DNA of 64,000 nucleotides from Bog-473 sp963781955 (GTDB lineage: Bacteria > Actinomycetota > Acidimicrobiia > Acidimicrobiales > RAAP-2): positions 930,001-994,000 of the forward strand of contig CAWAHU010000002.1 of NCBI GenBank assembly GCA_963781955.1, written 5' to 3'. The position numbers were made by a program, and so were the translations under genes. This document shows, in pieces, positions 53,941-64,000 of this stretch; position 1 is the first letter of the stretch, and each line of letters begins with the position of its first letter. The notes beneath the pieces were generated by a model that saw nothing but the letters and a program-made list of their open reading frames with translations, did not search any database and was not told where the DNA came from.

Positions 53941-56370
53941 TCATTCGAGAGGCTGCAGGAGGTCGGCCGGTCTCGATCGCGTCGCCACGAGAGCCGGCGC
54001 GATCGCGATGATGTTGGCGCCAATGAGGACCGCCACCGTGATCGCGGCGACAAGCAGGATCGGTACCACCGTGACCGGGACCACTCCGAGGTTGTTGGCG
54101 AACGTGTCCCACACCGTCCTCCCAACGACCAACCCGAGCGGGACACCCACGACGACCCCGACGAGGGCCAGCGTCGTCGCCTGCCAGGAGACCGTCGAGA
54201 CGACCTGGCCGTTGACGAAGCCCAGGACCTTCAAGAGCCCGACCTCTCGGCGGCGGCGGGACACGCTCGCGATGAGCAGGTGCGCCAGGGTGGCGGCGCC
54301 GAACACGGCCAGCATGACACCGAAGATGAGCGGGAAGTCGACCGCCTCGCCGAAGTTGACCAGGGAGGTCGGGGCGAGGGGCTCCGAGGCAATCGGAGCG
54401 TACGCCGCCAGATAGCGGTCCATCGCGGCCTTTCCTCGCGGACCCGACGCGAACCTCACGCGGATCCCGCCTTTGCCGCTGCCTGGCCCCACCTTCTGTC
54501 GGCACAGAGCCAGCTGGGGACCCGGAGGGCACATGGCGCGTTCGAGGCCAGCCGACGTCATCAGGACGCCGGTGCCGAGGCTGACGAACCCGCCGCGCTG
54601 GGGGAACGAGTTCTGGGCGACCACCCGGTACGGCTCGGTCCGCCGGGCACCCGAATGCGTCGTCACCGTGACGTCGACGTCCGACCCGATCTGTGCGCCC
54701 ACCTGGCGCATGGTCGAGACGCCGAGGCCGATCTGGTCGTCGCCGACCGGAAGATGGCCGGTGACGGTCGAGAAGAGAAGCGGGCCCTTGACGGCCGTCC
54801 CGGCGATGCTCCCGACCACCTTCCCGTTGACCGTGAGGTACCCCGCGCCGACGCCCTCGGTGATCCCGGTGACGGCCTTGTTGCCCTCCAGGCTCGCGAG
54901 GAGGGCGCCGTTGGCCGGATCGAATTCGACCTGCTCCGGGTCGCCCCAGAGGCGGGGTGTCGCCGTCAGATGGGTGAGGCTGGCGCCGAAGACCCCCGTC
55001 CCACACAGCGCGATGACCGCCAGCACCATGCCCAGCAGGGCGGAGCCGAGGGGGACGGTGGAGGTGGTCCCGCCGGATCGGCGCTCCAGGGCATTGCGGA
55101 CGCCGATCACCGCGGTCGGTGGCGCCCCCAAGGTGACCAGGTGCCTGACCACCGTCGAGGGGCGCGTGTGCGCAGCCCGGTCGTCGGTCCGCCCGGTGCG
55201 CGCCGCCCGCAACGCCGGCCAGATGCCGAGGGCCAGCACGACCGCCACGGTGGCGAGTGCCCCGAGAGGGAGCACGAGGGGGTCGAACGCCGGTCCGGTC
55301 GTGGTCTCGGCCAGGCGTGCCTCGCCGAGGGGTGCGATCGGGGACAACGCGGTGGCGATCACGACGGCGCCGACCGCGCCGGCCGGGCCCACCACCAGGT
55401 TCCGTGCCATGTCGAGCGCGAAGAGCTGGCGTCGGGACACGCCGATGGCGACCAATGTCGGGTGGTCCTCGCTCTCGACGGCGCTCTGACGGGCCAGTGC
55501 CTGGCCCACGACGGCCAGCCCGACGAGCGCGGCGAGCGCGGCGAGGATCCACCACCCGACGGCCTGGGGGTGGATGGAGGCCTCGATCGTGGCGGCGACC
55601 CCGTCCTCGCTCGAGGCACCCACATTGCCCGTGCCCAGGTCCAGCTTGCTGACGTGCGGGTCGAACGCAAGGAGGTTGGAGGCAGGATCGTGAAGACGGA
55701 CGAGGTACTGGTACTGCACCGCCGTGTGGGGGAGCACCGAGCGCGCGAACCCCGGGCCGCCGTAGAGGAGGTAGAGAGGGCTGGTCCCCGAGGGGAACTC
55801 CACTTCGCTGGCTTCGATCCCGACGACTCGGAGGGCCAGGCGCGGACCTCTCGGGGTGGGGAGCCCCGTGTTGGGGTTGTTGTAGTCGGCGGCCTGCGAG
55901 GGTGCCTCGAACGGGACGTGGATCACCGTGCCAACCTGCACCCCGTCGTCCTGTTGCAGGGTGAACGATGCCAGCACCTGGTCGGGTTGCGACGGGTCGG
56001 GCAGGTGGCCGGAGACCAGCGTGAAGGGCGACGGGCCCCGGCCCGACACGACCCCCATGCCGAAGTCGTTCCCGTTGATGGGGTGCACGCAGACGTCGCA
56101 GGTTGGATTCCCCGTGTCGGGGATGATGAGCTCGGTGGCCGAGGCAACCCCGGGGATGCGGGCGACGGCGGGCACCGGTTTGGTGGCGTAGACGACGGCG
56201 TCGAACCCGTGGGCCGCCACGAACCGCGGGAACGCGGATTCGGTCCGGCGACCAGCGGCAGCGGCGGCCAACACGAGCCCACCCACCACACTGATCAAGA
56301 GCGCGATGGCCAGCCAGGACCGCCAGCGGCGGCGTAGCCCGGCGTGGAACACCAACCTCACTGCTCCCAA
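53941..56370 (-). CDS. FtsX-like ABC transporter permease
   Basis: An 809-residue permease of the MacB/FtsX/LolC type, expected to move lipids, lipoproteins or peptides, or to transmit force, with an ABC ATPase. An N-terminal helix (SWLAIALLISVVGGLVLAAA) precedes a large external domain. Three helices follow near residues 250-370, then a second external domain and four C-terminal helices including RRREVGLLKVLGFVNGQVVS (the FtsX coupling region). No ATPase gene is adjacent. The start is TTG 56370, with GAGGAG six bases upstream (56377-56382, minus); GTG 56361 is the alternative. A hexamer repeat abuts the ribosome site. Confidence 0.82.
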   Translation of the reverse strand: MGAVRLVFHAGLRRRWRSWLAIALLISVVGGLVLAAAAAGRRTESAFPRFVAAHGFDAVVYATKPVPAVARIPGVASATELIIPDTGNPTCDVCVHPINGNDFGMGVVSGRGPSPFTLVSGHLPDPSQPDQVLASFTLQQDDGVQVGTVIHVPFEAPSQAADYNNPNTGLPTPRGPRLALRVVGIEASEVEFPSGTSPLYLLYGGPGFARSVLPHTAVQYQYLVRLHDPASNLLAFDPHVSKLDLGTGNVGASSEDGVAATIEASIHPQAVGWWILAALAALVGLAVVGQALARQSAVESEDHPTLVAIGVSRRQLFALDMARNLVVGPAGAVGAVVIATALSPIAPLGEARLAETTTGPAFDPLVLPLGALATVAVVLALGIWPALRAARTGRTDDRAAHTRPSTVVRHLVTLGAPPTAVIGVRNALERRSGGTTSTVPLGSALLGMVLAVIALCGTGVFGASLTHLTATPRLWGDPEQVEFDPANGALLASLEGNKAVTGITEGVGAGYLTVNGKVVGSIAGTAVKGPLLFSTVTGHLPVGDDQIGLGVSTMRQVGAQIGSDVDVTVTTHSGARRTEPYRVVAQNSFPQRGGFVSLGTGVLMTSAGLERAMCPPGPQLALCRQKVGPGSGKGGIRVRFASGPRGKAAMDRYLAAYAPIASEPLAPTSLVNFGEAVDFPLIFGVMLAVFGAATLAHLLIASVSRRRREVGLLKVLGFVNGQVVSTVSWQATTLALVGVVVGVPLGLVVGRTVWDTFANNLGVVPVTVVPILLVAAITVAVLIGANIIAIAPALVATRSRPADLLQPLE

Positions 56371-56383
56371 GGCACGCTCCTCG

Positions 56384-56435
56384 CGTCCACGTCCACGTCC
56401 ACGTCCACGTCCACGTCCACGTCCACGTCCACGTC
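56384..56435. repeat. CGTCCA hexamer repeat, about 8.7 copies, upstream of ftsX-like gene
   Basis: Eight perfect CGTCCA units at 56384-56431 plus a partial ninth, ending at 56435. It lies one base from the ribosome site of the ftsX-like gene, in its 5' leader. A frame through it that would encode Thr-Trp repeats is not credible. The copy number could change by slippage and alter expression. Confidence 0.9.
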
Positions 56436-56572
56436 AGCTTGGTCCTTCCGATGGAGGTGACCAAGGTGGTCACCCTTCAGGCCCTCTGGTGGTGGCACCA
56501 CCCATCGGCGTCGGGCAGGCTCCCAGGGGCCTGTTCGGTGCCACCAATCATCACCGCCGACCCAGTGGACTG

Positions 56573-56594
56573 ATAGTGGGTAACATAGTGGGTA
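56573..56594 (+). promoter_or_regulatory. Direct-repeat operator and leaderless promoter of the nucleotidyltransferase cassette
   Basis: ATAGTGGGTA occurs at 56573-56582 and again at 56585-56594, 12 bases apart. The -10 box TAACAT (56581-56586) overlaps both, and ATG 56594 follows seven bases later. A regulator binding the repeats would block this promoter, as in autoregulated toxin-antitoxin pairs. The -35 region is weak. Confidence 0.5.
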
Positions 56595-57046
56595 TGGCGT
56601 ACGTTGTGGCACGTCCCGGGGGCCGCTTCGAGATCAGGGAGTCGGTCCACACCCCCAATGGCCCCCGGGCGCGCTCCCTGGCCAACTTCGCCCAGCTGAG
56701 CGACGAGGTGCTGGCCACCGCCCGCCGCCGGGCGACCAGGCCGTTCGACGCCGACGCCGTCCGGGCTTCGGCCCGCCGCCGCGGTGTCCCCGTCGGGCAT
56801 GGGCGCCGCAACGACATGCGGCACTTCGTCGAGTCGTCGCGTCGAATGGCGGCGTCCCTCGAGACCCGGCCGCCCGACACGGCCGCCGCAGGGCGCCGGG
56901 ATCCTGGCGAGGCACTCATTGACCTCTTGAACTTCGCCGAGCAGATCGCGCCGTTCACCCCCCGCCGTCCACTCGAGGGCCTCGCCTTTCCGCCCCTCGG
57001 GCAGGTCCGGCAGCAGACCCGGGAACGCCAGGCGGAGCCCACATGA
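56594..57046 (+). CDS. Unknown protein upstream of nucleotidyltransferase (possible antitoxin or regulator)
   Basis: A 150-residue soluble protein beginning AYVVARPGGRFEIRESVHTP and rich in Arg (ARSLANFAQLSDEVLATARR, VRASARRRGVPVGHGRR). The middle is helical and basic, so it could bind nucleic acid. The C-terminus ends in a polar tail (GQVRQQTRERQ). No family recognised. Its stop overlaps the next start (ATGA). The layout (small basic protein before a DxD nucleotidyltransferase, repeat-bearing promoter) resembles AbiE-like toxin-antitoxin pairs, but the family match to AbiEi is not evident. The longer upstream frame from 56306 runs through the hexamer repeat and is rejected. Confidence 0.6.
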   Translation: MAYVVARPGGRFEIRESVHTPNGPRARSLANFAQLSDEVLATARRRATRPFDADAVRASARRRGVPVGHGRRNDMRHFVESSRRMAASLETRPPDTAAAGRRDPGEALIDLLNFAEQIAPFTPRRPLEGLAFPPLGQVRQQTRERQAEPT

Positions 57047-57612
57047 CGGACGCGATCGCCCCGGTCCCACTGGGCGCGCTCGCCTCGCGGATCGTCGCCC
57101 TCCACGAGATGCTCGACTCGCTCGGCGTGCCCCACCAGTTCGGCGGCGCGCTCGCACTGGCCTGGTACCGCAACCCGCGGGCCACAACGGACATCGACGT
57201 CAACCTCACCCTGCCGCCAGAGGCGGCGGCGCCGGTCCTCGGCGCCCTGGTCACGATCGGGGTCACCGTCTCCGCCACCGACCGCGACCTCATCGCCCGG
57301 GACGGCCAGGCCCGCCTGGACTGGGATGGCTCCTACCTCGACGTCTTCTTCGCCACCCTCGACTTCCACCACGAGATGGCCCAGCGCGCACGCCGGGTCG
57401 GCTTCGGCCCGGTGGAGATTCCCATCCTGGCGCCCGAGCACCTCGTTGTCTGCAAGGCGATCTTCGACCGACCAAAGGACTGGCTCGACATCGAAGAGAT
57501 GCTCCGGTGGGGCACCCACATCGACGCTGACCACACCCTGGGGTGGGTCGGGACGCTCCTGGGCGACGACACCGAGCAGTACGCCCGCCTCACCGGTCTG
57601 CTCCGGACCTGA
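57043..57612 (+). CDS. Nucleotidyltransferase-fold protein (AbiEii-like)
   Basis: A 189-residue protein with the minimal nucleotidyltransferase core: VPHQFGGALALAWYRNPRAT, then TDIDVNL (the DxD metal motif) and LDWDGSYLDVFFATLDF. IPILAPEHLVVCKAIFDRPK, then DWLDIEEML, matches the C-terminal helical part seen in AbiEii-type toxins and DUF6036-like proteins. It overlaps the upstream unknown gene by four bases. The role as a toxin that modifies nucleotides or tRNA is inference from the family. Confidence 0.7.
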   Translation: MTDAIAPVPLGALASRIVALHEMLDSLGVPHQFGGALALAWYRNPRATTDIDVNLTLPPEAAAPVLGALVTIGVTVSATDRDLIARDGQARLDWDGSYLDVFFATLDFHHEMAQRARRVGFGPVEIPILAPEHLVVCKAIFDRPKDWLDIEEMLRWGTHIDADHTLGWVGTLLGDDTEQYARLTGLLRT

Positions 57613-57685
57613 GCAGCGGCCCGGCCACACCACGGCCGGCCGCCCCGATTGGGACCCCGCCGTCCCGGCCCCTAGCATCCGTCCC

Positions 57686-58882
57686 ATGGCAGACCTCATC
57701 CGCATGGGCGACGACGGCACCCTGGTCGTCCCCGACGAGCCCATCATCCCTTTCATCGAGGGCGACGGCACGGGCGTCGACATCTGGCCGGCCGCCAAGC
57801 TGGTCCTCGACGCGGCCGCCGCCAAGCACGGGCACACGGTGGCGTGGAAGGAGGTGCTGGCCGGGCAGAAGGCGTTCGACGAGACGGGGAACTGGCTGCC
57901 CGACGACACGGTGGAGGCCTTCCGCGAGCACCTGATCGGGATCAAGGGCCCGCTGACCACCCCGGTGGGCGGGGGCATCCGGTCCCTCAACGTCGCCCTG
58001 CGCCAGATCCTCGACCTCTACGTCTGCCTGCGCCCGGTGCGCTGGTTCACCGGGGTGCCCTCGCCCGTCGTCCACCCCGAGCTGGTCGACATGGTGATCT
58101 TCCGGGAGAACACCGAGGACGTCTACGCCGGCTACGAGGTGCAGTCGGGCACCCCGGAGGCGGAGAAGCTGGCCGCCTACCTGCGCGAAGAGATGGGCTG
58201 GCCCATCCGGGAGGAGTCGGGCATCGGGATCAAGCCGATCTCGCCCATGGGGTCCAAGCGCCTCGTCCGGGCCGCCATCACCTACGCACTCGAGCGCAAG
58301 CGCAGCTCGGTCACCCTGGTCCACAAGGGGAACATCCAGAAGTTCACCGAGGGGGCCTTCCGCGAGTGGGGTTACGAGCTCGTGCGCGAGGAGTTCGCCG
58401 ACGTGGCCGTCGGCTGGGACGACTGCGACGGCGACGCGGGCGACAAGCTGCTCGTGAAGGACACCATCGCCGACATCACCCTGCAGCAGGTCCTGACCCG
58501 GCCCTCGGACTTCGACGTCATCGCGACGACGAACCTCAACGGCGACTACCTCTCCGACGCGCTGGCCGCCCAGGTCGGGGGCATCGGGATCGCCCCGGGG
58601 GCCAACATCAACTACGTGACCGGTCACGGGATCTTCGAGGCCACGCACGGCACGGCGCCCAAGTACGCCGGCCAGGACAAGGTCAACCCGGGGTCCGTGC
58701 TGCTGTCGGGCGTGCTGATGTTCGAGCACATCGGCTGGAACAACGCGGCGGCCGACATCGTCCAGGCGCTCGAGGCCACCATCGCGGACAAGGTCGTGAC
58801 CTATGACTTCGCCCGCCTCATGGAGGGTGCCACCGAGGTCAAGTGCTCCGAGTTCGCCTCGGCCATCGTCGACCGCCTCTGA
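57686..58882 (+). CDS. icd: NADP-dependent isocitrate dehydrogenase
   Basis: A 398-residue TCA-cycle enzyme of the E. coli Icd type. PIIPFIEGDGTGVDIWPAAK, GIRSLNVALRQILDLYVCLR (substrate Ser and Arg), IFRENTEDVYAGYE, VHKGNIQKFTEGAFREWG and GTAPKYAGQDKVNPGSVLL are present. ATG 57686 lies seven bases after TAGCAT (57673-57678), with no ribosome site, so the mRNA is probably leaderless. Upstream in-frame codons overlap the nucleotidyltransferase and are rejected. Followed by mdh, 14 bases on. Confidence 0.95.
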   Translation: MADLIRMGDDGTLVVPDEPIIPFIEGDGTGVDIWPAAKLVLDAAAAKHGHTVAWKEVLAGQKAFDETGNWLPDDTVEAFREHLIGIKGPLTTPVGGGIRSLNVALRQILDLYVCLRPVRWFTGVPSPVVHPELVDMVIFRENTEDVYAGYEVQSGTPEAEKLAAYLREEMGWPIREESGIGIKPISPMGSKRLVRAAITYALERKRSSVTLVHKGNIQKFTEGAFREWGYELVREEFADVAVGWDDCDGDAGDKLLVKDTIADITLQQVLTRPSDFDVIATTNLNGDYLSDALAAQVGGIGIAPGANINYVTGHGIFEATHGTAPKYAGQDKVNPGSVLLSGVLMFEHIGWNNAAADIVQALEATIADKVVTYDFARLMEGATEVKCSEFASAIVDRL

Positions 58883-58896
58883 AAGGAGCCCTCCCC

Positions 58897-59892
58897 ATGG
58901 CCAAGACCCCCGTCCACGTCACCGTCACCGGCGCCGGTGGCCAGATCGGCTACTCCATCCTCTTCCGCATCGCCTCGGGCCAGCTGCTCGGCCCCGACCA
59001 GCCGATCGTGCTGCGCCTGCTCGAGATCGAGCCGGCCATGAAGGTGCTCGAGGGCGTCGTGATGGAGATCGACGACTGCGCCTTCCCTCTCGTGCACGAC
59101 ATCGTGGCCACCTCCGACCTGAAGATGGCCTTCGACGGCACCTCGTGGGCGCTGCTCGTCGGCTCGGTCCCACGCAAGGCGGGCATGGAGCGCGGCGACC
59201 TGCTCAGCGTCAACGGCGGCATCTTCAAGCCGCAGGGCCGCGCCATCGCCGAGAACGCCGCCTCCGACGTCCAGGTGCTCGTCGTCGGGAACCCCTGCAA
59301 CACGAACTGCCTCATCGCCCGCTCGAACGCGCCCGAGGTGCCCGACGACCGCTGGTTCGCCATGACCAGGCTGGACGAGAACCGGGCCAAGGCGCAGCTG
59401 GCGGCCAAGGCGGGTGCCCCCGTGGCCGAGGTCACCAACGTGGCCATCTGGGGCAACCACTCGGCCACTCAGTTCCCCGACTTCGCCAACGCCAAGGTCG
59501 GTGGCAAGCCGGCGACCGAGGTGATCGGCGACGCCGGGTGGCTCCAGGGCGACTTCATCACGACGGTGCAGAAGCGCGGGGCGGCCATCATCGACGCCCG
59601 GGGCAGCTCCTCGGCCGCCTCGGCCGCCGCGGCGGCCATCGACACCGTGGTGAGCCTGCGCGCGGCCACCCCGGCCGGCGACAGCTTCTCGGTCGCCGTG
59701 GCCAGCTCGGGCCAGTACGGGGCGCCCGAGGGCCTCCAGTTCGGCTTCCCGGTGGTGGCCGACGGCGACGGCGGCTGGTCCGTCGCCGAGGGGTTCGCCC
59801 ACGACGAGTTCGCCCAGGAACGGATCCGCATCACCACCGAGGAGCTGCTGGCGGAACGCAACGACGTCAAGGAGCTGGGCCTCATCCCGTAG
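58897..59892 (+). CDS. mdh: Malate dehydrogenase
   Basis: A 331-residue NAD-dependent enzyme of the cytosolic-type MDH group. VTGAGGQIGYSILFRIASGQ is the nucleotide loop. LVGSVPRKAGMERGDLL, VLVVGNPCNTNCLIA, MTRLDENRAKAQLA and IWGNHSATQFPDF (catalytic His) follow. ATG 58897 follows AAAGGAG placed at the icd stop. It forms an operon with icd; both catalyse successive parts of the TCA cycle. A weak hairpin follows. Confidence 0.95.
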   Translation: MAKTPVHVTVTGAGGQIGYSILFRIASGQLLGPDQPIVLRLLEIEPAMKVLEGVVMEIDDCAFPLVHDIVATSDLKMAFDGTSWALLVGSVPRKAGMERGDLLSVNGGIFKPQGRAIAENAASDVQVLVVGNPCNTNCLIARSNAPEVPDDRWFAMTRLDENRAKAQLAAKAGAPVAEVTNVAIWGNHSATQFPDFANAKVGGKPATEVIGDAGWLQGDFITTVQKRGAAIIDARGSSSAASAAAAAIDTVVSLRAATPAGDSFSVAVASSGQYGAPEGLQFGFPVVADGDGGWSVAEGFAHDEFAQERIRITTEELLAERNDVKELGLIP

Positions 59893-59921
59893 GAGCCCTG
59901 GTGGGAGGGCCGGACCGGTCG

Positions 59922-59942
59922 CCCGCCGACGCCCCCGGCGGG
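59922..59942 (+). terminator. Possible hairpin after mdh
   Basis: A 7-bp stem, CCCGCCG (59922-59928) with CGGCGGG (59936-59942), and a seven-base loop, 30 bases after the mdh stop. It is short and lacks a U tract, so termination is possible but unproven. Confidence 0.35.
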
Positions 59943-59985
59943 TTCGTCACCGGCTGTTCGCGACCATGAAACGGGGGCGAAACAC

Positions 59986-61666
<1,681 letters not shown>

Positions 61667-62611
61667 GTGACCCGGGCCCTGCTCAGCCGGGTGGCCGAGT
61701 CGATCTTCTGGGTCGGTCGCTACGTCGAGCGCGCCGAGGGCACGGCGCGCATCTTGGACGTCTCGGTGTACCAGGCGCTCGAGCAGAGCGATGTGGAAGG
61801 TTCGCACGCCGCCCGCCGGCTGCTCGCCGTCATGGGCCTGCCCGACTCGGGGACCGAGACGCTCTGGCAGGCGACCGAGCGCCTGGCCACCGACCCCGAC
61901 AGCCGCTCGTCCATCGCCGGCGCACTGGCGGCGGCGCGCGAGAACACGCGCGCCGTGCGCCACGTGGTGCCGGTCGAGTTCTGGGAGCACATCAACGCCA
62001 CCTGGTCGCAGCTGCCGGCGGAGTGGCAGGCCGGCCGCAGCGCCGGCCCGGCCCCGTACCTCTCGTTCGTCAAGACGCAGTGCGCCGGCATGATGGGCCT
62101 GGCCGACACCATGATGAGTCGCGACCAGACGTGGCTCTTCTTCACCCTCGGGCGGTGCCTCGAGCGCACCGACGTGGTGGCCCGGCAGCTGGCCACGGTC
62201 GCCTTCGACGAGGTCTTCGACACCGGCCTGGTGATGCTGCTGCGCTCGTGCGGCGGTTACGAGCCGTACCTGCGGCTGTCCCAGGGGGTGGTGGAGCCCG
62301 GGCGCGTGCTCGACTTCCTGCTGCGCGACCGGCTGTTCCCCCGCTCGGCCTTCGCATCGCTCACGCTGGCCGAGGACTGCCTGGACCAGATCAACGCCGG
62401 GCGCGAGGGGACCTGGGACGACGCCCGCGGACTGATCGGCCTGGCCCGGGCCGAGCTCGAGTACTCGGCGCCGGCCACGCTGTCGCGGGGCCTCGAGGCC
62501 CGCCTGGAGCGGTTGCAGGCCTCGATCTCGGCCGTGAGCGACGCCGTCACCCGGCGCTACTTCGCCCAGGACCTGCCGGTGCAGTGGCGCCAAGGGGGTG
62601 GGGGCGGATGA
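61667..62611 (+). CDS. Alpha-E domain protein (DUF403)
   Basis: A 314-residue all-helical protein of the alpha-E family, partner of ATP-grasp peptide ligases and transglutaminases. ALLSRVAESIFWVGRYVERA is the family opening, followed by REHVVPVEFWEHIN-like and LFFTLGRCLERTDVVARQLA segments, with SYGGYEPYLRL-type C-terminal helices. GTG 61667 gives the usual N-terminus. An in-frame lead upstream through the CAA tract is open, so a fusion with the ATP-grasp protein after a one-base shift cannot be excluded. The stop overlaps the transglutaminase ATG (ATGA). Confidence 0.82.
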   Translation: MTRALLSRVAESIFWVGRYVERAEGTARILDVSVYQALEQSDVEGSHAARRLLAVMGLPDSGTETLWQATERLATDPDSRSSIAGALAAARENTRAVRHVVPVEFWEHINATWSQLPAEWQAGRSAGPAPYLSFVKTQCAGMMGLADTMMSRDQTWLFFTLGRCLERTDVVARQLATVAFDEVFDTGLVMLLRSCGGYEPYLRLSQGVVEPGRVLDFLLRDRLFPRSAFASLTLAEDCLDQINAGREGTWDDARGLIGLARAELEYSAPATLSRGLEARLERLQASISAVSDAVTRRYFAQDLPVQWRQGGGGG

Positions 62612-63450
62612 TCCGGGGCGAGGGCTGGCGGCTGCGCGTCGCCCACGAGACGCGGTTCGACTACGACGGGCGGGCCCGGGCGTCGTACAACGAGTTGCGG
62701 GTGACCCCGCGCACCGAGCAGCGCCAGACGGCGCTCGAGACCCGGGTGGTCACCGTGCCCGCGGCGCCGCAGTACTCCTACGTCGACTACTGGGGCACCC
62801 AGGTGGTGGCCTTCAACGTGGATCGGGCGCACGAGGTCCTTACCATCCTCGGCCACGCGCTGGTCGACACGCAGCGGGCCGCAGAACCGGCCGACGGCAC
62901 CTGGGAGGAGGTAGCCGACGCGTCGACGACCATGGCCGACCACCTCACCCACCACCTGTACACCGCGCCGGACTCCGAGCTGCGCGAGCTGGCCGCCGGG
63001 CTGCGGGCGGACCGGCCGCTGGCCACGGCGCGCCGCATCATCGCCGCCACCCACGACGCGCTCCGCTATGTGCGCGGTGTGACGTCGGTGCACACGTCGG
63101 CCAACGAGGCGTACGCCGACGGCGCGGGGGTCTGCCAGGACTTCGCCCACCTTGCCTTGGCGTTGTCCAGGGCGTGCGGGCTGCCCTCGCGCTACGTCTC
63201 GGGCTACTTCCACCCCGACGCGGACGCCACCATCGGCGAGGAGATCTCGGGCGAGAGCCATGCCTGGATCGAGATGTGGACCGGCAAGTGGTGGGGCTAC
63301 GACCCCACCAACGACTGCGTGGTCGGGGAGCGGCACGTGGCCGTCGGGCGCGGGCGAGACTACGGCGACGTGCCGCCGGTCAAGGGCATCTATGCCGGGA
63401 ACGCGGAGAACACCATGCGCGTGGTGGTGCGGATGACGAGGACCCACTGA
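62608..63450 (+). CDS. Transglutaminase-like cysteine protease family protein
   Basis: A 280-residue protein of the bacterial transglutaminase group. The N-terminal domain (LRVAHETRFDYDGRARASYN, ELRVTPRTEQRQT) precedes the core with catalytic Cys in GAGVCQDFAHLALALSRACG, His in GESHAWIEMWTGKWWGYDPT and Asp in DPTND. ATG 62608 overlaps the alpha-E stop. ATP-grasp, alpha-E and transglutaminase genes together form a conserved cassette proposed to make and process peptide-modified products; its target here is unknown. Confidence 0.87.
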   Translation: MIRGEGWRLRVAHETRFDYDGRARASYNELRVTPRTEQRQTALETRVVTVPAAPQYSYVDYWGTQVVAFNVDRAHEVLTILGHALVDTQRAAEPADGTWEEVADASTTMADHLTHHLYTAPDSELRELAAGLRADRPLATARRIIAATHDALRYVRGVTSVHTSANEAYADGAGVCQDFAHLALALSRACGLPSRYVSGYFHPDADATIGEEISGESHAWIEMWTGKWWGYDPTNDCVVGERHVAVGRGRDYGDVPPVKGIYAGNAENTMRVVVRMTRTH

Positions 63451-63462
63451 GCAGGTGAGGCC

Positions 63463-64000
63463 GTGCTGACGCGCGTCCGCATCTGGGTCCCCGACGCCCC
63501 CGGCGTACTCGGCGCGGTGGCGGCCGAGATCGGCGTCGCCAAGGGCAACGTGGTCGGCCTCGAGGTGCTCGAGCGCGAGGCCGGGGTGGCCATCGACGAA
63601 TTGGTGGTCGAGCTGCCCGACGACCCGGGCGCGGTCGACGCCATGTGCCGGGGGGTGCGCAACGTGCCCGGCGTCGGGGTCGAGGTGGTCACCGAGATGG
63701 TGGCCGACGCCGCCCCGGACCGGGAGGGCACCGTGCTCACCGCGGCGGCGGGCATCTTGCAAGCGGGGACCCCCGACGCCGTGCTGCGCGCGCTGACCGG
63801 CTCCCTGCGCTCGCTCTTCGAGCTCTCCTGGCTGGGCCTGGCCGACGCCGAGCTGGCACGCTACCTCGAGGTGCGCGGCGACGCCCCCTCGGTCCAGTGG
63901 GTGGCCGCCTTCGCCGAAGGGGCGCGCAGCGGGGCCGACCCGGCCAACGACACCACCGGATCCGGCGTGTTCGTCGAGGCGGTCCCCGACACCGGCCTGG
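63463..64000 (+). CDS. ACT-domain protein (3' end cut by window)
   Basis: The 179 visible codons begin LTRVRIWVPDAPGVLGAVAA, then EIGVAKGNVVGLEVLE and DELVVELPDD. This is an ACT-type beta-alpha-beta-beta-alpha-beta domain (DxPGVLGxVAxxIG), which normally binds a small amino acid. A second region (AAAGILQAGTPDAVLRALTG, LFELSWLGLADAEL) is not recognised. GTG 63463 has AGGTGAGG upstream, 12 bases after the transglutaminase stop. The stop lies beyond the window. A sensor or regulatory role is inferred. Confidence 0.65.
   Translation, partial: MLTRVRIWVPDAPGVLGAVAAEIGVAKGNVVGLEVLEREAGVAIDELVVELPDDPGAVDAMCRGVRNVPGVGVEVVTEMVADAAPDREGTVLTAAAGILQAGTPDAVLRALTGSLRSLFELSWLGLADAELARYLEVRGDAPSVQWVAAFAEGARSGADPANDTTGSGVFVEAVPDTGL

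Noticed and set aside
53819..56473. A frame with repeated Thr-Trp residues opposite the ftsX-like gene
   Set aside because: The Thr-Trp run comes from the CGTCCA hexamer, and the rest is out of phase with FtsX; not a plausible protein.

Overview
The window is about 64 kb of a high-GC chromosome from an actinobacterium. The class Acidimicrobiia is my best guess, by inference only. Supporting signs are a CIRCE-controlled groES-groEL pair, GuaB3-type IMP dehydrogenase next to guaA, a class E-like sortase with LAxTG-type substrates, many GTG, TTG and even CTG starts, four-base gene overlaps, and a repeated arrangement in which a TANNNT -10 box lies 6-9 bases before the start codon (probable leaderless transcripts). 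No tRNA, rRNA, CRISPR array, insertion sequence or phage gene was seen.

Layout. 0-4 kb: alpha-glucosidase (runs off the left edge), then groES-groEL. 4-10.9 kb: a membrane glycosyltransferase, a methyltransferase and three exported or membrane proteins on the minus strand. 11-18.1 kb: GT2 synthase, membrane glycosyltransferase, coiled-coil protein and single-pass proteins. 18.4-35.1 kb: a large plus-strand surface locus. 35.2-38.7 kb: a secreted glycoside hydrolase and small exported proteins. 38.9-63.5 kb: housekeeping genes (NUDIX hydrolase, FAH-family enzyme, guaB3-guaA-pcrA, a B12-binding mutase subunit, sucCD, K+ channel, purN-purH-folD-cupin-metF, an FtsX permease, a nucleotidyltransferase cassette, icd-mdh, and an ATP-grasp / alpha-E / transglutaminase trio). 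The right edge cuts an ACT-domain gene.

The most interesting region is 18.4-35.1 kb. A complete PstSCAB-like ABC transporter sits in one run with an exosortase and a class E-like sortase. The same run holds three PstS-like binding proteins and four paralogous exported proteins that share a four-cysteine module. Their C-terminal tails fall into two classes. One is LASTG or a related motif followed by a membrane segment and basic tail, as expected for the sortase. The other is a PE[VA]P motif, a membrane segment and RRRR, resembling PEP-CTERM and so a candidate exosortase signal. The PE[VA]P tail also occurs on two proteins at 6.9-9.1 kb. Nearly every junction from 24.2 to 31.9 kb overlaps by a few bases, so the block is probably translated as a coupled unit. 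No phoU or phoB is seen, and function in phosphate uptake is not proven.

At least six single-base frame breaks occur in otherwise well-conserved genes, including purH and pcrA. This suggests residual sequencing indels rather than real gene decay; the frames given below allow for that.
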